Source: Lucinisca nassula
Taxonomy: Eukaryota; Mollusca; Bivalvia; Lucinida; Lucinidae
Direction: 5' to 3'
DNA length: 64,000 nt
Assembly: GCA_963580285.1 (NCBI GenBank)
Contig: OY757011.1
Location: 199,843,644-199,907,643 of the forward strand
Positions within the stretch are counted from its first letter, which is position 1, and every line of letters begins with the position of its first letter. The translations under genes and the position numbers were made by a program. The notes under the pieces were generated by a model that was given only the letters and a program-made list of their open reading frames with translations, searched no databases and was not told the origin of the DNA. Positions 11,646 through 22,279 of the stretch are shown here, piece after piece.

Positions 11646-12230
11646 AGGCTTATTGAGAATTAGAGAGATCTAATTCAAGGTAATGTTGGTTGGTGCCTGA
11701 TGCTCTGTCTCTGGTCGGGCTCATCGGAGTCTAACTGTTGGTTTTCTTTTGCTCCAGCATTTCAGTGGTTTCTTGCTGTCGAGTCCTCACCGTTGTCTCA
11801 CCTCTGTGGTTCTTTGATTTTTGTGTTCACGGAGATGTTGCACTGATGAGTTAGGAGGCCTTCATGCGGACTGAACAAATTATTTGTCTAAATCGCGACG
11901 GAAGTAAGGGCGAGGATTGTGGCCACGTAAAATCGATTTAAGCCCCCCAGTGGAAATCTTCCACTGACCGTTCCAAGGCGGCTCTTCTGTGGCGATTTAT
12001 TTTATGTTGTTGTTTGTTACTTACTGTGTGTATCACTTGTGTCTTTTAGTTTCGGATGACCATATGGCCATTTTGTGGGAAAGTAACTGTCCTTATGGCC
12101 TTCCTTTGTTTAGGTTTCCATTATGGTCTGGTCGCTTAATGTTTGTATTTCTTTCCCTTTGGTGTCTTTTATGGGTGGAGTAAGTTAATTGTATCAATTC
12201 CTGATCTTTGTTTTACTTCTACTTGGCTGC
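11646..12230 (+). repeat. 3' tail of the Penelope-like element (reference copy)
   Basis: Noncoding tail containing GGTTGGTGCCTGATGCTC, GGAGGCCTTCATGCGGACTG, AATCGCGACGGAAGTAAGGG, GACCGTTCCAAGGCGG and a final TTAATTGTATCAATTCCTG. Other copies: 32205-32735 (-), 40815-41182 (-), 42700-42877 (+), 57364-58415 (-, nested), 58780-59152 (+), and pieces at 40109-40215 (-) and perhaps 21895-22000 (+). Confidence 0.9.
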
Positions 12231-12232
12231 CA

Positions 12233-12580
12233 CAGATGTGGCATAAACAGCTGACACTCAGATCAGATTGCGCTACTGCAGATACGGCGCGAACAACAGC
12301 AGCTAAGTTCTGACTGCGCAGATGGTAGTGTATGCTGGAAGCCCCATTTATGATAGGTGCGAACAGCCACAGCTCAGATCAGACTCTATGGTGCTGCAGA
12401 GGTGGCGCAAACAAGGCTCAGTTCAGACTGCGCAGATGTGGCCAAACAGCCAAGGCTCAGATCAGACTGCACATATGTGCCCTAAACAGCCAAGCCCAAA
12501 CAGCCAAGGCTAAGATCAGTCTGCACAGATGCGCTTAGAGTCTGTGCTGTTCGTGTATGCTGGAAGCCCTTGAAAAACGG
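12233..12580. repeat. Degenerate array of hairpin-arm-like units, right part
   Basis: Continuation of the 9640-9955 array: repeated AGGCTCAGATCAGACTGC with CACAGATGTGGC-type spacers, ending near TGTGCTGTTCGTGTATGCTGG. Confidence 0.75.
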
Positions 12581-12819
12581 CCTAGCTGGAGCACTGATAA
12601 TCTTTGATGTCACCGTATCTTCAAGCTACTGCTTATAATTTAACTGTAACCGCTGACCCTTGACATTTCCCGTTAGAAATACATTACGAAGCCGTGAACT
12701 AGTACAGTACAAGTTTTACGCCTTTTCTGCTCATTGACCCATTTCGGAGACATTTGCAAGTTGTTCAGACCCAGATCAGACTATTTGCTTAAAGTATGTA
12801 CATTTGTTTTTAGTTCACC

Positions 12820-13640
12820 TGTCATGTAGTGTCAAGATGAGCTTTTGTGATCACATTTTGTCCACGTCCATCATGCTTCTATGCGTGCGTAAACAATTTC
12901 AAATAAGTATATCTTTAATACCCATGGCCATGCCCCAGGGCTTATTGGCTCCTATTGACTTACACTAGAAAAAACTTCAAAAATCCTCTCCGAAACCATA
13001 AGGCCTAGAATTTAGATGTTTAGTATGTAGCAATGTCAAGTGGTCTCCTACATTAGCTCACATAGAATTCTAATGGAAACATTATGGGGTTAAAGTCTCC
13101 ATAGAGTTAACATTGGGAACCCCTGAATGTATGTCTCGTAAGAACATCCGTCCGTCCGTCTGTCCGCACCAACACATGTATAGTTAGGTGGCTATGTAAA
13201 TGGACAGAATCAATGTAAGTCTATGGGATTTATTCCGTTAGACACCGAAAATACTTCTTTTCTGTGGCTAAAAGTAGCCACTTAAGTATCAATCCTGCCA
13301 AAAATAGCCACATAAGTATACATCCGTGAGAACGTCCGTCCGTCCGTCCGTTAACATTTTGGTTATTATACCCCCAGCATAGGAAGTATGCTATGGGGGT
13401 ATAATGTTTTTGTCCTGCCATTCGTCTGTCTGTGTGTCCATCCGTCCGTCTGTCCGAGCAAACAATAGGACACTGGTAGGGTAGGCCTATATTGGGTACT
13501 TGCCATTTATTCCGTTAATGACAGACTTAAAATAGCCAGTAGCCTGTTGGGTATTTTGTCGCTCGTTGGGTACTTTGAATGGGAAAATTAACATGGATGC
13601 ACCCAACAAATGTCCTCTCGTAAACACGTCCGGTCGTTCG
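12820..13640. repeat. Mixed remnants of tandem arrays with GTCCGTCCGT runs
   Basis: Leader-like TTCACCTGTCATG...GAGCTTTTGTGATC, one unit of the CCCAGAGCTTAGATATTTAG family (12925-13090), three runs of CCGTCCGTCCGT, and head-to-head ends ATTATACCCCCAGC / CTATGGGGGTATAAT at 13365-13405. Confidence 0.65.
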
Positions 13641-14480
13641 TCCGTCCGTTAACATTTTGGTTAAAGTTTTGCGTCAAAGTTTCTAAGAGATTGTATCTTC
13701 TGAGCCCCTTGATAGATTTAGTTGATACTTATACTGAAGTTACATACTGGTATAAAAATTTCATTGATGCATGTCCCACCCCCCACAGTTACCTTGAGGT
13801 CAAGGTCACAGACTTAGAAATTTTACATTTGGTTCAAATTTTGCATCAAAGTTTCTAAGAGATTGTATTTTCTGAACCCTTTTATTGATTTAGTTGATAC
13901 TTACACTGAAGTTACATACTGGTCTAAAGATTTCATTGATGCATGTCCCACCCCCCCCCCCCCCCCCACAGTGATCTTGAGGTCAAGGTCACAGACTGAG
14001 AAATTTTACATTTGGTTAAAGTTTTATGACAAAGTTTATAGATGCCTGTATGTTCTTAACTCTAAGACAAACTCAGTTTATACTTGCATCCATGTACCAG
14101 TCCAAACATTTCGTTATGTATGTCCCTTCCCCCACCCATGGTGACCTTGACCTCAGACTTAGATATTTTACATTTGGTTCAAGTTTTATGACAAAGTTTA
14201 TTGATGCCTGTATGTTCTAAACTCTAAGACAAATTCAATTGATGCTTGCATCGATGTTAAATACCAGTCCAAAGATTTCATTGATGCATACCCCACCCTG
14301 CTGCTTCAGTAACATTGATACCCCCCACCCCTTCAGTAACTTTGATGCCCTCACTCCCTTCGTCCATTTAGAAATTTTATGTTTGGTTTAGCTTTTACAA
14401 GCACATTTATAGATTCTTATAGCTTCTTGACATCTTCATTCATATTACAGACAAGCTCAAAAGATATATCAGAGTATGGC
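13640..14480. repeat. Tandem array of about 180-bp units (TTGATGCATGTCCCACC family)
   Basis: Four to five units share GTTACATACTGGT, TTTCATTGATGCATGTCCCA, GAGGTCAAGGTCACAGAC and AAATTTTACATTTGGTT. A C-homopolymer (13950-13967) marks one unit. The right edge is GGGGGGTATACG, which pairs with TATACCCCC at 13367, so the array may be bracketed by inverted ends. Confidence 0.8.
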
Positions 14481-14489
14481 GCTGGCCGG

Positions 14490-14840
14490 GGGGTATACGT
14501 GACCCACTGGTCACTTTCTCTAGTTGATATTTGGTATGAAGCTTAATCTAGTGGATTTCTTCCAAGATTGTTCAAATTATAGCCTCAGGGCCAAAAATGG
14601 CCCCGTCATGGAGCCCACAGTTTTTACATAGGCTTATATAGGGGAAACCTTTAAGAATCTTTTTATCTGAAACCAGAAGGCCTAGGTCTATGATATTTGA
14701 TATTAAGCTTCATTTAGTGGACCTCTACCAAGATTGTTCAAATTATAGGCCTTGGGCTAAAAATTGCCCCGCCCCGGGACCCACATGTAAATCTTTTAGC
14801 TCAGGTGAGTGATATAGGACCATCATGGTCCTCTTGTTAT
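14490..14840. repeat. Two further array units and a terminal motif
   Basis: A repeated block with GGTATGAAGCTTAATCTAGTGG and CAAGATTGTTCAAATTATAG, ending AGCTCAGGTGAGTGATATAG and CCATCATGGTCCTCTTGTT. The same end motif occurs at 9557-9595. Confidence 0.6.
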
Positions 14841-14944
14841 TTATTGTTAAGGAATGCAATTCTTCTCTTCAGTTATCTATATCTTGGTAGATTATGCATA
14901 GCTTACAGGTTTATAACCACTCTCTGACAACGCATCAGGGAGTG

Positions 14945-15020
14945 GACACTTCGGCTGAGTGGTTACAGCATTGGACTTTCACCCGAGCAGCCCAGGCTCA
15001 AATCCTACCATAGGCAGTCA
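14945..15020 (+). repeat. tRNA-like SINE head, family not seen elsewhere here
   Basis: CGGCTGAGTGGTTACAGC resembles an A box and CAGGCTCAAATCC a B box. There is no second copy in the window, so a tRNA pseudogene is an alternative. Confidence 0.35.
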
Positions 15021-15189
15021 TTTTTTCCAGCTATGCTTCTTTCCTTTGTTACGACTTTCATGTTGTAAGATGGGGGCTCCTCCGGGATCGGACTTTACTT
15101 TGCCGAAGGATTGGACTTTACTTCACCGAAATTGGCTTCACTTCCTTTCACGTTATCTTAAATGATAAACTCCTTGATGGGTTGTGGGT

Positions 15190-15560
15190 AAGGCTGACAC
15201 GATTAATCGTATAATCGATCAATAAATTCCACAAAAATGATTATCATTACTGATTTGCTTTTAATCGATTACTTGATAGGTACAATTTACTACCCAAAGT
15301 TATGCCTAAAATAGCTGGATGAGTGGCAAACAGTGCAGACCCTGATGAGACGCTGCATTCTGTGGCGTCTCATCTGGGTCTACACTGTTTGTTCAGGCCT
15401 GTCTGTTCAAATCTACATATGGTAAAGTGCAACATATGGTAAGAGTCATGCTCAGACAGAAAGCCAGATAGGTAAAATTATGACAAAAACCTCAGCGATT
15501 ACTAATCGATTATCAATCACAATGACAGGACTGATAATCGATTATCTTTTCAGCTCCGAC
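15190..15560. repeat. ATCGATTA-rich element around a hairpin core
   Basis: Left side: GATTAATCGTATAATCGATC. Right side: CGATTACTAATCGATTATC and GATAATCGATTATC. These bracket a clean hairpin core at 15330-15395. The outer motifs are inverted relative to each other, which suggests another miniature element carrying the core. Confidence 0.55.
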
Positions 15561-15770
15561 TAGCCAGCTCTAGTTGTGGGTGAAGGGAATATTACAGATT
15601 GCTGTTCTTCTCTTCAGTGCAATATTTGGCGCAAGTAGTGTTAGGGTAAGAAAAATGTGGGTATTGTTGCAAGAGAAACAACACAACTTTTGGGACTTCA
15701 AGATTGCTTTTCTGTACACCGAGTCCCTCTTAAAAAGGGGTCTGCCCTTAAAGGAATGAATTTGCTTTTA

Positions 15771-15962
15771 GAAGCGCTGGCCTTGGAAGCTCAGTCGGAT
15801 GCATCTCTGACTGGTGATCAGGAGGCTCTGGGTTTGATAATTCCGGGTCAAAAAGTTCTTTTGTGGAGATTGATCATGAAATCTTTCTACAGTCATTTAC
15901 TCCCTTCCGCTGATTCAAGAAGGCCAGTTGTAAGTTTCTGGCGAAAGAATATGCACTGTATT
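15771..15962 (+). repeat. tRNA-derived SINE (SINE-5)
   Basis: Head GGCCTTGGAAGCTCAGTCGG with GGGTTTGATAATTCC as B box, body with GAAATCTTTCTACAGTC and GATTCAAGAAGG. Reverse copies are at 57485-57722 and 61535-61774, with a fragment at 25672-25745. Confidence 0.75.
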
Positions 15963-15964
15963 GA

Positions 15965-16400
15965 ACCTAAATATTGGGGCAGATAGGCCCAAGCAAGTGC
16001 AGACCCAGATCAGACTGCTTCTGAAGATCAGGTTCTACTCTGTTTGCCATTCTGTCTGCACTTTTTGGACTCCAAACAAATTTGTTAAAATTTCAGAAGA
16101 AGTCCTAAGGTGTCCATATATTAAGGAATTTAATGGTACTGTACTGATTAACTCCTTATCATATTGTATGCGGGAAATCCCTAAAGGGGTACCTTGGCAA
16201 ACAGTGCAGACCCAGATCAGCCGTCACAGAACACAGCGAAAGGGGAACAAACAAACAAATCCTAAGGAGCCATGTCTTCCTTTAAGAGTAGATGGCTAGC
16301 ATTAACTTCATAACAACCCCTATCTTTGCAAAGTGTAGATCCAGATCAGACGAAGGAAGCATCTGATCAGGATCTACACTATAGCCATTCCCAATTAATT
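15965..16400. repeat. Decayed hairpin-core elements (families C, B and A)
   Basis: A reversed family-C copy (15965-16145) with GGCCCAAGCAAGTGCAGACC, then the start of a family-B copy (16165-16235) with AAAGGGGTACCTTGGCAAAC, then a short core at 16323-16375. Confidence 0.65.
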
Positions 16401-16434
16401 TAGAAAAAAATGACTTGCTTTCACGATAATTTAT

Positions 16435-16639
16435 CCCTTATCTTGCTGCTCACGACAACCCCTATCTTTGCTAACAGTGTAGATCCAGATCAGATGGCTT
16501 CTGAAGAAGCCATCTGATCAGGATCTACACTGTTTGACATTGAGTTTATGAATTTTTAGCAATAAATTACATCAAGTAGTCTGATTGGTTCATAGTCAGA
16601 GATGGGTGTGGCTAAAATGAATATTCAGCAAGAGAAGGG
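16435..16639 (+). mobile_element. Miniature TTAA-target element, family A (205 bp)
   Basis: Ends CCCTTATCTTGCTG and its complement, with TTAA after the right end (16640-16643) and TTAT at the left. It contains a hairpin core at 16468-16540. TTAA targets with CCC-starting ends are typical of piggyBac-type elements. No transposase is present, so it would move only with help from elsewhere. Confidence 0.85.
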
Positions 16640-16664
16640 TTAATATACATTTGTATGCTTTTAA

Positions 16665-16865
16665 CCCTTATCCTGCTGAATATATTAATTAAGCCACACC
16701 CAATACCAGCTATCAACCAGTAAGATTACTTGATATATTATATCCATGCAGGTCACAAACTGGATGGCAAACAGTGTAGATCCTGATCTGAAGAAGCCAT
16801 CTGAATCTGATCTGGATCAACACTGCTTGCAAAGGTAGGGGTTGTAGTGAACTACAGGATAAGGG
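16665..16865 (-). mobile_element. Miniature TTAA-target element, family A, reversed (201 bp)
   Basis: TTAA on both sides (16661-16664 and 16866-16869) and ends CCCTTATCCTGCTG / CAGGATAAGGG. It lies 25 bp from the previous copy in the opposite orientation. The core at about 16757-16835 has a partly rearranged tip. Confidence 0.85.
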
Positions 16866-16869
16866 TTAA

Positions 16870-17310
16870 ATAATTTCTATAATATAGAAAACATCAAGAC
16901 AAGCTAGGTGTAACACACAGTGTCAGATTCTATTGTTTTTATGCGGTGACTTTCCTTAAATATGTAACAATTAAAAACAAGTCACCCGTTAATGAGCTTC
17001 TAGTGCAACCATTGAATATATCATTGGCAAGTTTTAAATATTAAGAATTATAAGAACGTAATAGAAGTTTTGGAAACATTTCAGAGAAGAGAAGGAGAGT
17101 GAACTCCGGGAATAATTTTATCTTAAATGATTTAATCACAGAGGAGGTTAACCTTTAAACTGGTCAAAAATACTTATTAACACTGAAATCATCAAGTGTG
17201 TTTGGATTGCATTTGAAATTACAAATTTGTAAATATTAGTACCTTGGACAAAGTTATACAGGAATTACACCACAACCTCTTTGTAACACTATTCATTATA
17301 TAGAGGATCT
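16870..17310. other. AT-rich stretch with no recognised gene
   Basis: Only a short piece of the ACACCACAACCTCTTTGTAAC repeat (17268-17300), which recurs near 46355, 53830, 57255 and 61925. Confidence 0.4.
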
Positions 17311-17311
17311 T

Positions 17312-17660
17312 ACATGAGTGTTCATGTATTATTGAATTTATTAAACGAGTTGAGGAAAAGGGATAAAATGCAAGGCTTTGCCGAGCATTTTATCCCTTTT
17401 CCTCAACGAGTTTAATAAATTCAATAATACATGAGCACGAATGCAAGATTCTATTTATCATCTGACATTTAAAACGCATTTTATTCTCAATTGTTTACAA
17501 AAATATCAATATTCTGCCATAAGTAAACGGGACGTCGTTAAGGAACTCGTACATGTAACGTTAAGGGACGTATCTAGCTAATTTGCATATTTAATCCACT
17601 AGTGGATTATCAAAAATATTACATGGCGTTATTACACTCTCAGACGCAACGTCATATGAT
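17312..17660 (+). repeat. Fold-back element, family G
   Basis: It contains a long hairpin (about 17320-17450) whose arms both carry ATGTATTATTGAATTTATTAA and AGGGATAAAATGC or complements, then GTCATATGATAAAAC at the right end. A second full copy lies reversed at 22280-22646. Confidence 0.85.
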
Positions 17661-18015
17661 AAAACATAAGATTGGATATAACATGGTTTTAAGATGGATC
17701 CCAATAAAGTACATGTATATATTTGTTTAAAAATTAAACCATAACTGGCTTTTTGAAAAGAAGAAAAATGACTGGAGAACTATAGTGTTTCCTTGAATTC
17801 TTCCTAAATCTCGGCAAGTTTTCTTCATAAATCTCAACAATAGTGTTTTCTTTACATGTAGTGTGATTATTTAAGTTTTGAACTTTTTAGAAGAAAAAAA
17901 AAATGACATGTTCAATGAATAATACTAAGTAACTATTATGGGTATTGACATGGCCTCTACCAAGTATCGGTTCAGACACAGGAGACTCAGGGTAAGTCAA
18001 GGGGTACAAAATGGG
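17661..18015. other. AT-rich stretch with no recognised feature
   Basis: No exon, repeat or RNA gene recognised. Confidence 0.35.
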
Positions 18016-18019
18016 TTGA

Positions 18020-18302
18020 CCCTTATCCTGCTGAACCCGACTACACCCACCCAAACAAATTCTAAGGAGCCAAGAGTAGACCGGTTGTGTTAACTTCACA
18101 ACAACCCCTATCTTTGCAAACAGTGTAGATCCAGATCAGATGGCTTCTGAAGAAGCCATCTGATCAGGATCTACCCTGTTTGTCATGCAGTTTGTGAATT
18201 GAACAATTACACTGTATCAAGTAATTTGATTGGTGGATAGTCAGAAATGGGTGTGACTTAATTAATTTATTCAGCAGTTTAAGAATTGATTCACTAAAAG
18301 GG
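18020..18302 (+). mobile_element. Family A miniature element, decayed and rearranged
   Basis: Starts CCCTTATCCTGCTGAACCCG, carries an intact core (18116-18185) and ends loosely near AAAAGGGTTA. A segment CAAACAAATTCTAAGGAGCC inside it also occurs near 16255, so an older insertion or recombination is likely. Confidence 0.65.
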
Positions 18303-18512
18303 TTATGAGATGGCTAAGAGGCTCTACAACCAATTAACAGCCAGATTGTCCTTCCATAGTCACCAGGCCTCCAGAGAGGGGCATATTATGGGATGGAGCT
18401 GCTAAGAGAGACCCAGTCTAAACTTCTATACCTCTCAGCTTGTTAGTGTAGTCACTGGTATCATATTGCACTATGGGAACCTATGAGAAGATTCCTGGCA
18501 CTCTTCTTTTAA

Positions 18513-18728
18513 TTTGAACTTTTTGTACCGGAAACCCCAAAACGGGTACCCTGGCAAACATTACAGGCCAGATCAGATGCCGCAGAACATGACGTCTGAT
18601 CAGGGCCTACACTGTTTGCAAAAAGTTCTGAAAATATTTTCTGAAGAAAACACAACCTGACACCCCTAAATTTTGAAATGGACACCTGCTATATATAAGG
18701 AGGAAGATTCCGTTTGATACAAAAAGGG
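18513..18728 (+). mobile_element. Miniature TTAA-target element, family B
   Basis: Left end contains TTTTTGTACCGGAAACCCC and the right end is GATACAAAAAGGG followed by TTAA (18729-18732). The core lies at 18556-18625 and the body has CTGACACCCCTAAATTTTG. Relatives are at 24735-24956 and 26849-27071. Confidence 0.8.
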
Positions 18729-18729
18729 T

Positions 18730-18880
18730 TAAAATTCTGATGAAGCCATCTGATCTGTATCTATACTGTATGTCATTCAGTGTGTGAAATTGTAGGAATA
18801 AATTAATAACTGCAAGTGATCTGATTGGTTGAAAGTCAGAAATGGGTGTGGCTAAATTAGTTTATTCAGCATGACAAGAG
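18730..18880 (+). repeat. Family A fragment
   Basis: Has the right half of a core (AAGCCATCTGATC) and the family A body GTGATCTGATTGGTTG...AAATGGGTGTGGCTAAATTA, directly abutting the family B copy. Confidence 0.7.
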
Positions 18881-19390
18881 TTAATAGTCAGTCCAGTTTA
18901 GCCACAGGGCCACAGAAGCTGGTTACGTATGGGCATCACTCCTTTTAGGGATGATGAAGGTTTTTAAGATGTTAACATATTTCCTTAAACTTAATTGAAT
19001 AATATGATTAATTTTAGGTCATGTCTTGATCATTGATTAAGTATCAGCTGATAAGGATTATGAAGTAAAGTAAATTTGACTCGTTAACGTAAACATTAAA
19101 TGAACCCAACACATGTTATTTGAAATATTGCCAGATCTTATTGACAGTGTGTTGGGTAGATAATTTTTAACTTTCTTTTATATCCTTAGTTTAAGATTCA
19201 TAGATTTATGACGTCTTATTTATATTTATTGGTGAATTTTTAATTTGCTGATATCATTTAAGCATTTCATTTAAAAGTTATTGGATTTTTCTTATACCAA
19301 ATCGTAAGTTGTTTTTTTTTGGTTTGGTTTGTATTTTTTATTTCTCATTCTGTTGTAAGTTTTCTTTGTTGATATGATTTTTCTTCTTCA
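18881..19390. other. AT-rich stretch with no recognised feature
   Basis: Nothing recognised besides homopolymer runs. Confidence 0.4.
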
Positions 19391-19392
19391 TT

Positions 19393-20052
19393 AACATCAC
19401 GTGAACAAGTCCGTGAAATGAACACCCCCTTACACCCCACTTTATACAGAGAAAACTGGGGTTTACGGGGGTAAACAATATTTTTCTTATTTCTGCTCCA
19501 AGGCATAGGTTGTGGGTACTTGTTAGAACCGCCTCAATGAGGCGGTTCTAACGAGTACCCACAACCTATGTTTGCAGTATAAATAAGAAAAATATCACAG
19601 ATATTCGTCAGAAAAGTAGCCATTTTGGAGATGCAAAAATTGCACTATATCGCATGGGTGTGTTATCGTCATTTATTTAATTAAAAACTCTTGTTCTTTT
19701 ATGTACATGTACTAGATTTGCCATTGATTACTATATTTTAGTCAGTAAGAGTGCTGCCTCTAAATTGTCATTACGCTAACACACCTGTGCGACATAGTTC
19801 ATTTTTCACCTCTCTAAAATGGCTACTTTTCGGATGAAAATATATGACATTTTTATTATTTATACTGCAAACATAGGTTGTGGGTACTCGTTAGAACCAC
19901 CTCATTAAGGCGGTTCTAAAGAGTACCCACAACCTATCTCTTGGAGTAAAAATAGAAAAAAATAATGTTTACCCCCCGTAAACCCCAGTTTTCTCTATAC
20001 AAAGTGGGGTGTAAGGGGGTGTTCATTTCACGGACTTGTTCACGTGATGTTA
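19393..20052. repeat. Giant palindromic fold-back element, family F
   Basis: The outer arms begin ACATCACGTGAACAAGTCCG and its complement and extend about 270 bp inward. Each arm itself contains a hairpin with AGAACCGCC / GGCGGTTCT at its tip (19530-19550 and 19890-19920), flanked by ATAGGTTGTGGGTAC. The centre (about 19690-19780) is unique AT-rich DNA. Partial or diverged copies occur near 21540, 22012, 23675, 31380, 42654, 43708, 53130, 56790, 59909 and 61139. Confidence 0.92.
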
Positions 20053-20119
20053 GGTCTCTCTTCACTGCTGTAGATTTGATTGCAATGTATTCTACTCACA
20101 ATACTGTTCGATTTCATAT

Positions 20120-20300
20120 GTTACAGGACCATGTTCTGAAAACTTTGATTTTAAGCCTCGCTCAGGTCACATAATTATGAAACTCAAAGCTTTGCAAGGG
20201 AAGGTCAGGTGTTTTTATTCTCCAGGTTCTATGCCCCTGATTAATGATCGGTTTGAAATATGTTAAATTATAATATTGAAAGGACCGTAAAACCAGGTAA
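20120..20300 (+). repeat. Old SINE-1 copy lacking its head
   Basis: AAGCCTCGCTCAGGTCACAT, GAAGGTCAGGTG, ATTAATGATCGG and ATTGAAAGGACCGTAAAACC follow the SINE-1 order with many changes. Confidence 0.75.
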
Positions 20301-20309
20301 AAAGAACAT

Positions 20310-20480
20310 TTCATACAGGGAGACACTGGCTAACAGTGCCAGGCCAGACTATGCGTTTGATCAGAGCCTTCATTATTTGCAAAATGTTCAGCCATTTTCC
20401 AATTACATTTCTATAGATAAATCAACCTAATTCCCCAGATTTTGAAATGGACTGCTACTATATATAGTGTTCGGTTTTAA
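20310..20480 (+). repeat. Family B fragment with a worn hairpin core
   Basis: TGGCTAACAGTGCCAGGCC, then TTTGATCAGAGCC, AAAATGTTCAGCCATTTTCC and CCCAGATTTTGAAATGG follow the family B order. Confidence 0.65.
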
Positions 20481-20699
20481 ATGGAAAAAGTGAATGACTG
20501 AATGCACACAACCGCAGGCTTCTGTTTTGGTTTTTGCATTTTCATTGTATGTTAGGTCAAATTTTTAACAAACAGTCATTTTACTCTTATATTTGATTTT
20601 TTTATTGTGATAAGTCCTAACAATACTAACATTGTTATTGATTTGATTAGATCTCTCAAAATAAATACCAATAAAATTTTGACACCTTATCCAATTATT

Positions 20700-20873
20700 G
20701 TAAAGTAAAATTCCACTTCAAAGACCACCTAAAATTAAGACTATTTCTGCTATAAAAAGCTTACCGATATTTAGTAGGATGCAGTTATTCTTTCTTTTTG
20801 TCTTCCTTCTTCTTAAAGACCACTTTTGAACAGTCCCAAAGGTGGTCTTAATATTGGAATTTTACTGTATTTG
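20700..20873. repeat. Small inverted-repeat element (GTAAAATTCCA ends)
   Basis: Left GTAAAATTCCACTTCAAAGACC with ACCTAAAATTAAGAC pairs imperfectly with the right AAAGGTGGTCTTAATATTGG...AATTTTAC. About 170 bp; no other copy in the window. Confidence 0.55.
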
Positions 20874-20874
20874 G

Positions 20875-21535
20875 AAATGTTACACAGAAAAAATGAGAAT
20901 TGTAGTTCTACTGGAATGGTACTGGTAAACTTTGCCTAAGAGCACAAACGGGCTACCCCACTTTGAAGGGTCTGATCTGATTGCTTTTTTTGTCTATTGT
21001 ATATCAATTGACCCAAAGTTTCTAACTACAGAAGCTTCCCATCTGCTATTGTTCAAGTGACAGTTGCTGACCATGTACAAAAACCCAGGTATCAGTTATT
21101 TATAGCAGCGCTAGTCTTCTCCCTGTGATGTGAGAGCACTGAGTAAAAAGTAAAGTCTGGACTTGGCTCTTGTACTGGGACATTGACAAACAGTGTAGAC
21201 CCAGATCAGACTCTGATCAGGATCTACACTATTTGTTTAAAATACTGGAATTTACTGAATCTGAGTCCAGGTTCAGGACTATTTTCCCAGCCTACACTCA
21301 GAGACAAACCGGCCATAAAACAATAAGGGCATCTTTGTACACGTCTTCAAGTAATATTTGTGAACATCTGTTTGTTTGGTTGCTAAATTATAACTGAAAG
21401 GTAAGTCTTCTTGAATTTCTGCTGCATCCAGCACATCCTAAATATGCAGCCCAGTCTCTGGTTCAGCTTCTGGTTTATTACGATAACACATCCGTTACAT
21501 GCTGCATTCTTTCATGCCTCCAAAACCCTTTTTTT
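20875..21535. repeat. One hairpin core in otherwise unrecognised DNA
   Basis: A short core lies at 21187-21238 (CAAACAGTGTAGACCCAGATC then GATCAGGATCTACAC) with no recognisable element ends. Nothing else is seen on either side. Confidence 0.55.
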
Positions 21536-21539
21536 GTCT

Positions 21540-21765
21540 TATAAAAAGATGGTATTTTTCTCATAACACTCCAAACATAGATCAAGGGTGCTTGTTAGAA
21601 CCCCCTCATTGTGGCGGTTCTAAAGAGTACCCATAACCTATTGTCTTGGAGAAAAATAAAAGTAATACTGATTGTAGCCCTGTAAACCCATTTTTTTCTC
21701 AAAAATAAAGTGGGGTTTAAAGGGGTGTTTATTTCACGGACTTTTAATGTGATGTATCTTCAGCT
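21540..21765 (-). repeat. Family F copy, diverged
   Basis: GTGCTTGTTAGAACC...GGCGGTTCTAAAGAGTACCC, GTAAACCCATTTTTTTCTC and the end TATTTCACGGACTTTTAATG follow the family F arm. Confidence 0.75.
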
Positions 21766-22011
21766 CTGGGAGAGTTTGCCACATTTAGCACTCTTCTCTA
21801 TTTCAACTCAGTGGTTTAATTGATTTTCTTGTTATCTGTGATATCTTACGCTATGTGGACCCAAAATTGCATATATTTTCAACAATATTTGAACCCTGGG
21901 TGAATTTGGATCCTGTAAAATTGATCTAATTAACTCCCAAGCAGATGTGTTTGCCGACCGTTCTAAGGCATGGGTTCTTGTGTTGTTTGTTCTGTGTTGC
22001 CCATTTTCATG

Positions 22012-22275
22012 TTTCATCATGTTAACAAGTCTGTGTAATGAACACCCCTCTGAACCCCACTTTATAGAGAAAAATGGGGATACATTATTTTTCTTATATC
22101 TGCTCTGTGGGTACTCGTTACCGTATTACCGCCTCATTGAGGCAGTTGTGGGTATTTGATATTACCGTCTCAATGAGGCAGTTCTAACAAGCACCAACAA
22201 CCTATGTTTGGAGTTTAGATAAGAAGAATATCACAAAATTTCGTCAGAAAAATAACTGTTTTGGAGATATGAAAG
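22012..22275 (+). repeat. Family F copy abutting family G
   Basis: Starts CATCATGTTAACAAGTCTG and contains a disturbed hairpin region with two GCCTCA(A/T)TGAGGC cores. It then runs into the right end of the reversed family G element at 22280. Confidence 0.75.
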
Positions 22276-22279
22276 AATA

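Larger units (their letters stand above)
9957..12230 (+). mobile_element. Penelope-like retroelement, 5'-truncated, inserted in a repeat array
   Basis: It lies between the two halves of one degenerate array (to 9955 and from 12233), so the boundaries are visible as an interruption. It holds a reverse transcriptase frame and a 590-bp 3' tail. The tail ends at TTTGTTTTACTTCTACTT, exactly where at least five other truncated copies end (near 32200, 40815, 42875, 57364 and 59152). Shared 3' ends with variable 5' ends are the mark of target-primed reverse transcription. Confidence 0.88.

Noticed and set aside
15657..15986. 109-codon plus-strand frame
   Set aside because: It overlaps a SINE-5 copy that recurs reversed at 57485 and 61535; no protein family signal.
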